Notes under the pieces: model-generated
Seen by the model: the letters and a program-made list of their open reading frames with translations, nothing else
Told to the model about the DNA's origin: nothing
Database searches by the model: none
Program-made: the position numbers and the translations under genes
Shown here: positions 61,991 through 64,000 of the stretch, in pieces
How the letters are laid out: each line of letters begins with the position of its first letter
How positions within the stretch are numbered: the first letter of the stretch is position 1
From: an uncultured Aquimarina sp.
GTDB taxonomy: Bacteria > Bacteroidota > Bacteroidia > Flavobacteriales > Flavobacteriaceae
DNA: 64,000 nt
Assembly (NCBI GenBank): GCA_947503835.1
Contig: CANNFM010000004.1
Span: 62,001 to 126,000, forward strand
Reading direction: 5' to 3'

Positions 61991-62733
61991 TGAATGTTAT
62001 TCGAAACATATTAAATTCCCGCTCTGAAAAGGACGGGAATTTTTTTGCTAAAATTCAAAAAATTTTAGCGTTTAAGCCAAAAAACATTAAGCCCTACGAA
62101 AAGGCATTTACGCACAGATCCCTAAACCTAAAAGACAAAAAAGGAAATGCTCTTAACTACGAGAGATTAGAATTTTTGGGTGATGCCATGCTAAGTAGTG
62201 TTATTGCGGCGCATTTATTCAAAGAAGTACCCGATGGTAATGAAGGGTATCTCACTAAAATGCGAGCTAAAGTAGTAAGCCGTAAGCATCTTAATGAGCT
62301 AGGAAAGGACCTTAAACTAATAGAGTTGGTAAGAACCAATATTCCTAAATCCCAATTTGGAATCAATATTCACGGAAATCTTTTTGAAGCATTAATAGGT
62401 GCTATATATCTAGATCGAGGTTTTGTTTATTGTGAACGATTTATTCAGGAAGCCGTAATTGATCCTTATGTTGATATAGAGAGCCTCGAAGGGCAAGTAA
62501 TTAGCTATAAAAGCTTATTAATAGAGTGGTGTCAAAAGGAAAAGAAAGTTTTTAACTATGAAATCTATGAGGATACAGGTAAGGATGAGATGAAACACTT
62601 TGCCGTAAAACTATGGATTGATGATAAAGTAATCGCAAAAGCGAGAGCAACTTCTAAGAAAAAAGCCGAAGAAAAAGCTTCAAAAAGGGCCTATTTTGCT
62701 TTTCAATCCAAAATAAATACCCCAAAACACTAG
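61990..62733 (+). CDS. rnc: Ribonuclease III
   Basis: From the ATG at 61990 the protein has 247 residues. The RNase III signature NYERLEFLGDAMLSS (about 56-70) is followed by a second catalytic block (NLFEALIGAIYLDRG) and a C-terminal double-stranded RNA-binding domain (about 175-243). It processes rRNA and structured RNAs. A longer open frame begins inside fabF but the overlapping ATG is the natural coupled start. Confidence 0.96.
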   Translation: MNVIRNILNSRSEKDGNFFAKIQKILAFKPKNIKPYEKAFTHRSLNLKDKKGNALNYERLEFLGDAMLSSVIAAHLFKEVPDGNEGYLTKMRAKVVSRKHLNELGKDLKLIELVRTNIPKSQFGINIHGNLFEALIGAIYLDRGFVYCERFIQEAVIDPYVDIESLEGQVISYKSLLIEWCQKEKKVFNYEIYEDTGKDEMKHFAVKLWIDDKVIAKARATSKKKAEEKASKRAYFAFQSKINTPKH

Positions 62734-62905
62734 GTTTTTTTTCTGTAAAAAAGATCAAAACATTTACTTCAATAGAAAACTACAATTTTTATAGTTAAAA
62801 GATACTAACTCAATCGTTTTCGTGAAATATCTTTAGATTTAATTAAAGTTGTTGGGTGATTTTATTTGTATATTTCGCGTTAATTCTGGAAAAAAAATTC
62901 GTAAC

Positions 62906-63397
62906 GTGGCTATTCAGAAGTTAGTTTTAGATACCCTTGATGATGATAATTATGAGCTAATTGCCATTCACAGTTCTATAGCTTCATACAGATTAGCATT
63001 TTTGCTGAATAAGAATTTGAATTTGCACCTTTTCAGAAAAAAAGAGGATATTAATTTTGAATATGATGATCTGGTAGCAAGTTTTCCGCTGTATCAATAT
63101 TATGATCATTTTCAATACAACACCTATAGTCTTTTAGGAAACAAGTTTAGTGCAAAAACAGAGTCTAAAAAACCTGTTTCCGAAGAATTATTTACCAATA
63201 CAGAAAATTCATATGCTATAAAATATTTAATCCCAGAACTAAAAAAAGTAGATTATTTCTTAAAAATAGAAACAGAAACGTCAAATTTTTCAAGTAAATT
63301 ATTACTTACCCAAATGCTTTCTGTTTCGCAAGTTATTACTGCATACCCCATAGAATATGCAGCATTAAAATCAAAGAACAACTTAATATTCGAATAA
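62906..63397 (+). CDS. IPExxxVDY family protein
   Basis: The protein has about 163 residues from a GTG start at 62906 (VAIQKLVLDTLDDDNYELIA). A TTG at 62849 in the same frame is less likely. It contains the naming motif (LIPELKKVDYFLKI), after SSIASYRLAFLLNKNLNLHL. It is a soluble family of unknown function that in my memory sits next to pyruvate kinase in flavobacteria, as here. Its stop overlaps the pyk ATG by one base. Confidence 0.8.
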   Translation: MAIQKLVLDTLDDDNYELIAIHSSIASYRLAFLLNKNLNLHLFRKKEDINFEYDDLVASFPLYQYYDHFQYNTYSLLGNKFSAKTESKKPVSEELFTNTENSYAIKYLIPELKKVDYFLKIETETSNFSSKLLLTQMLSVSQVITAYPIEYAALKSKNNLIFE

Positions 63398-64000
63398 TGC
63401 CAAAACGTAAAAGAACCAAAATAGTTGCCACACTAGGACCCGCAACAAGTAGCAAAGAAGTGTTAAAAAAAATGCTCGAAGCTGGTGTAAATGTGTTTAG
63501 AATAAATTTCTCTCATGCTGATTATGATGATGTAAAGGAGCGAGTGAAAATTATTAGAGAGCTTAGCGAAAAACATGGATATAATGCTGCAATACTAGGT
63601 GATTTACAAGGACCTAAACTTAGGGTTGGTGTTATGAAAGGTGATATCATTGTAAATGATGGTGATTTTATCAACTTTGTAACCGGAGAACCTTTTGAAG
63701 GGACAAAGGAAAAGGTATATATGAACTATGAAAGCTTTCCGAGAGATGTGAAAGCCGGAGAAAGAATATTATTAGATGATGGTAAATTGATTTTTGAAGT
63801 AGTTTCTTCAAATAGTAAAGACATCGTTAAAGCCAAGGTAATACAAGGAGGTCCTCTAAAGTCTAAAAAAGGAGTTAACCTACCAAACACTAACATTTCT
63901 CTGCCTGCACTAACAGAAAAGGATATAAAAGATGCCATTTTTGCGTGCCAACAGGAAGTGGATTGGATAGCGTTATCTTTTGTGCGCCACGCTCAAGATT
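63397..64000 (+). CDS. pyk: Pyruvate kinase, N-terminal part (runs off the window)
   Basis: An ATG at 63397 opens MPKRKRTKIVATLGPATSSK, followed by VFRINFSHADYDD and LGDLQGPKLRVG. These are pyruvate kinase motifs for the phosphate-binding barrel and the active-site entrance. The first 201 residues are present, ending in DWIALSFVRHAQD. It converts PEP and ADP to pyruvate and ATP. It is translationally coupled to the IPExxxVDY gene. Confidence 0.96.
   Translation, partial: MPKRKRTKIVATLGPATSSKEVLKKMLEAGVNVFRINFSHADYDDVKERVKIIRELSEKHGYNAAILGDLQGPKLRVGVMKGDIIVNDGDFINFVTGEPFEGTKEKVYMNYESFPRDVKAGERILLDDGKLIFEVVSSNSKDIVKAKVIQGGPLKSKKGVNLPNTNISLPALTEKDIKDAIFACQQEVDWIALSFVRHAQD

Noticed and set aside
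1..64000. CRISPR arrays, insertion sequences or rRNA operons
   Set aside because: No regularly spaced repeats, transposase-like ORFs or rRNA segments were found by reading.

Overview
This window looks like the chromosome of a marine-type flavobacterium (Bacteroidota, Flavobacteriaceae). The evidence is the low G+C content, IPExxxVDY and QueD/LpxH genes of flavobacterial type, a five-helix SdhC, a fused ResB-CcsA, a viroplasmin-tagged RNase HI, and many upstream copies of the Bacteroidota -7 promoter element TAnnTTTG. There is no phage, IS element or CRISPR array. Most of the DNA is chromosomal metabolism and envelope biology.

Layout. 1-3700: lpxH (cut by the window edge), queD, an enoyl-CoA hydratase, a MATE exporter and a GNAT gene. 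3789-3862: tRNA-Ala(GGC). 4490-9854 (minus): nrfH-nrfA-ccsBA, a nitrite-to-ammonia respiration unit with its own cytochrome c maturase. 9963-12125: an MBL hydrolase, a TerB-like gene, and two small secreted proteins of one family, the second frameshifted. 12202-19607 (plus): an efflux operon in which the TolC subunit carries an N-terminal periplasmic-binding domain, followed by a membrane-fusion protein, an RND pump and a K+-channel-like protein. 19951-21790: an AbiEi/AbiEii-type toxin-antitoxin pair behind a palindromic operator. 21922-24751: a DegP-like protease and two outer-membrane barrels.

24759-40592 is the most interesting stretch. It holds an AraC regulator, two tandem LytS/LytTR two-component pairs with a decayed TerB-like copy between them, a cluster of one lipoprotein and two unlisted small ORFs, and a large minus-strand operon: small secreted protein, Dcu C4-dicarboxylate transporter, aspartase, asparaginase, SdhC-A-B (fumarate reductase/succinate dehydrogenase) and a porin-like barrel. 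Together these would turn asparagine into aspartate, fumarate and then succinate. Three transcription units here (araC, small-ORF/lipoprotein, asparagine-fumarate operon) share one promoter layout: two GTGAARYNNCC-like repeats exactly 21 bp apart, with 33-34 bp between the near repeat and a -7 element. This is the geometry expected of LytTR-regulator sites, so I propose that the embedded LytTR regulators control them.

41450-44781: a TonB-dependent receptor operon with a His/Cys-bearing small secreted protein and a lipoprotein, probably for metal uptake. 44839-53377: a hydrolase, AddB-like and AddA-like recombination nucleases, and an OmpA protein with calcium-binding repeats. 53569-58767: Fe/Mn superoxide dismutase, PurF, a PfkB kinase, and an astacin lipoprotein with two chitin-binding-like modules. 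58862-64000: RNase HI, a 96-nt foldable intergenic element, purN, acpP-fabF-rnc, an IPExxxVDY protein and the start of pyruvate kinase.
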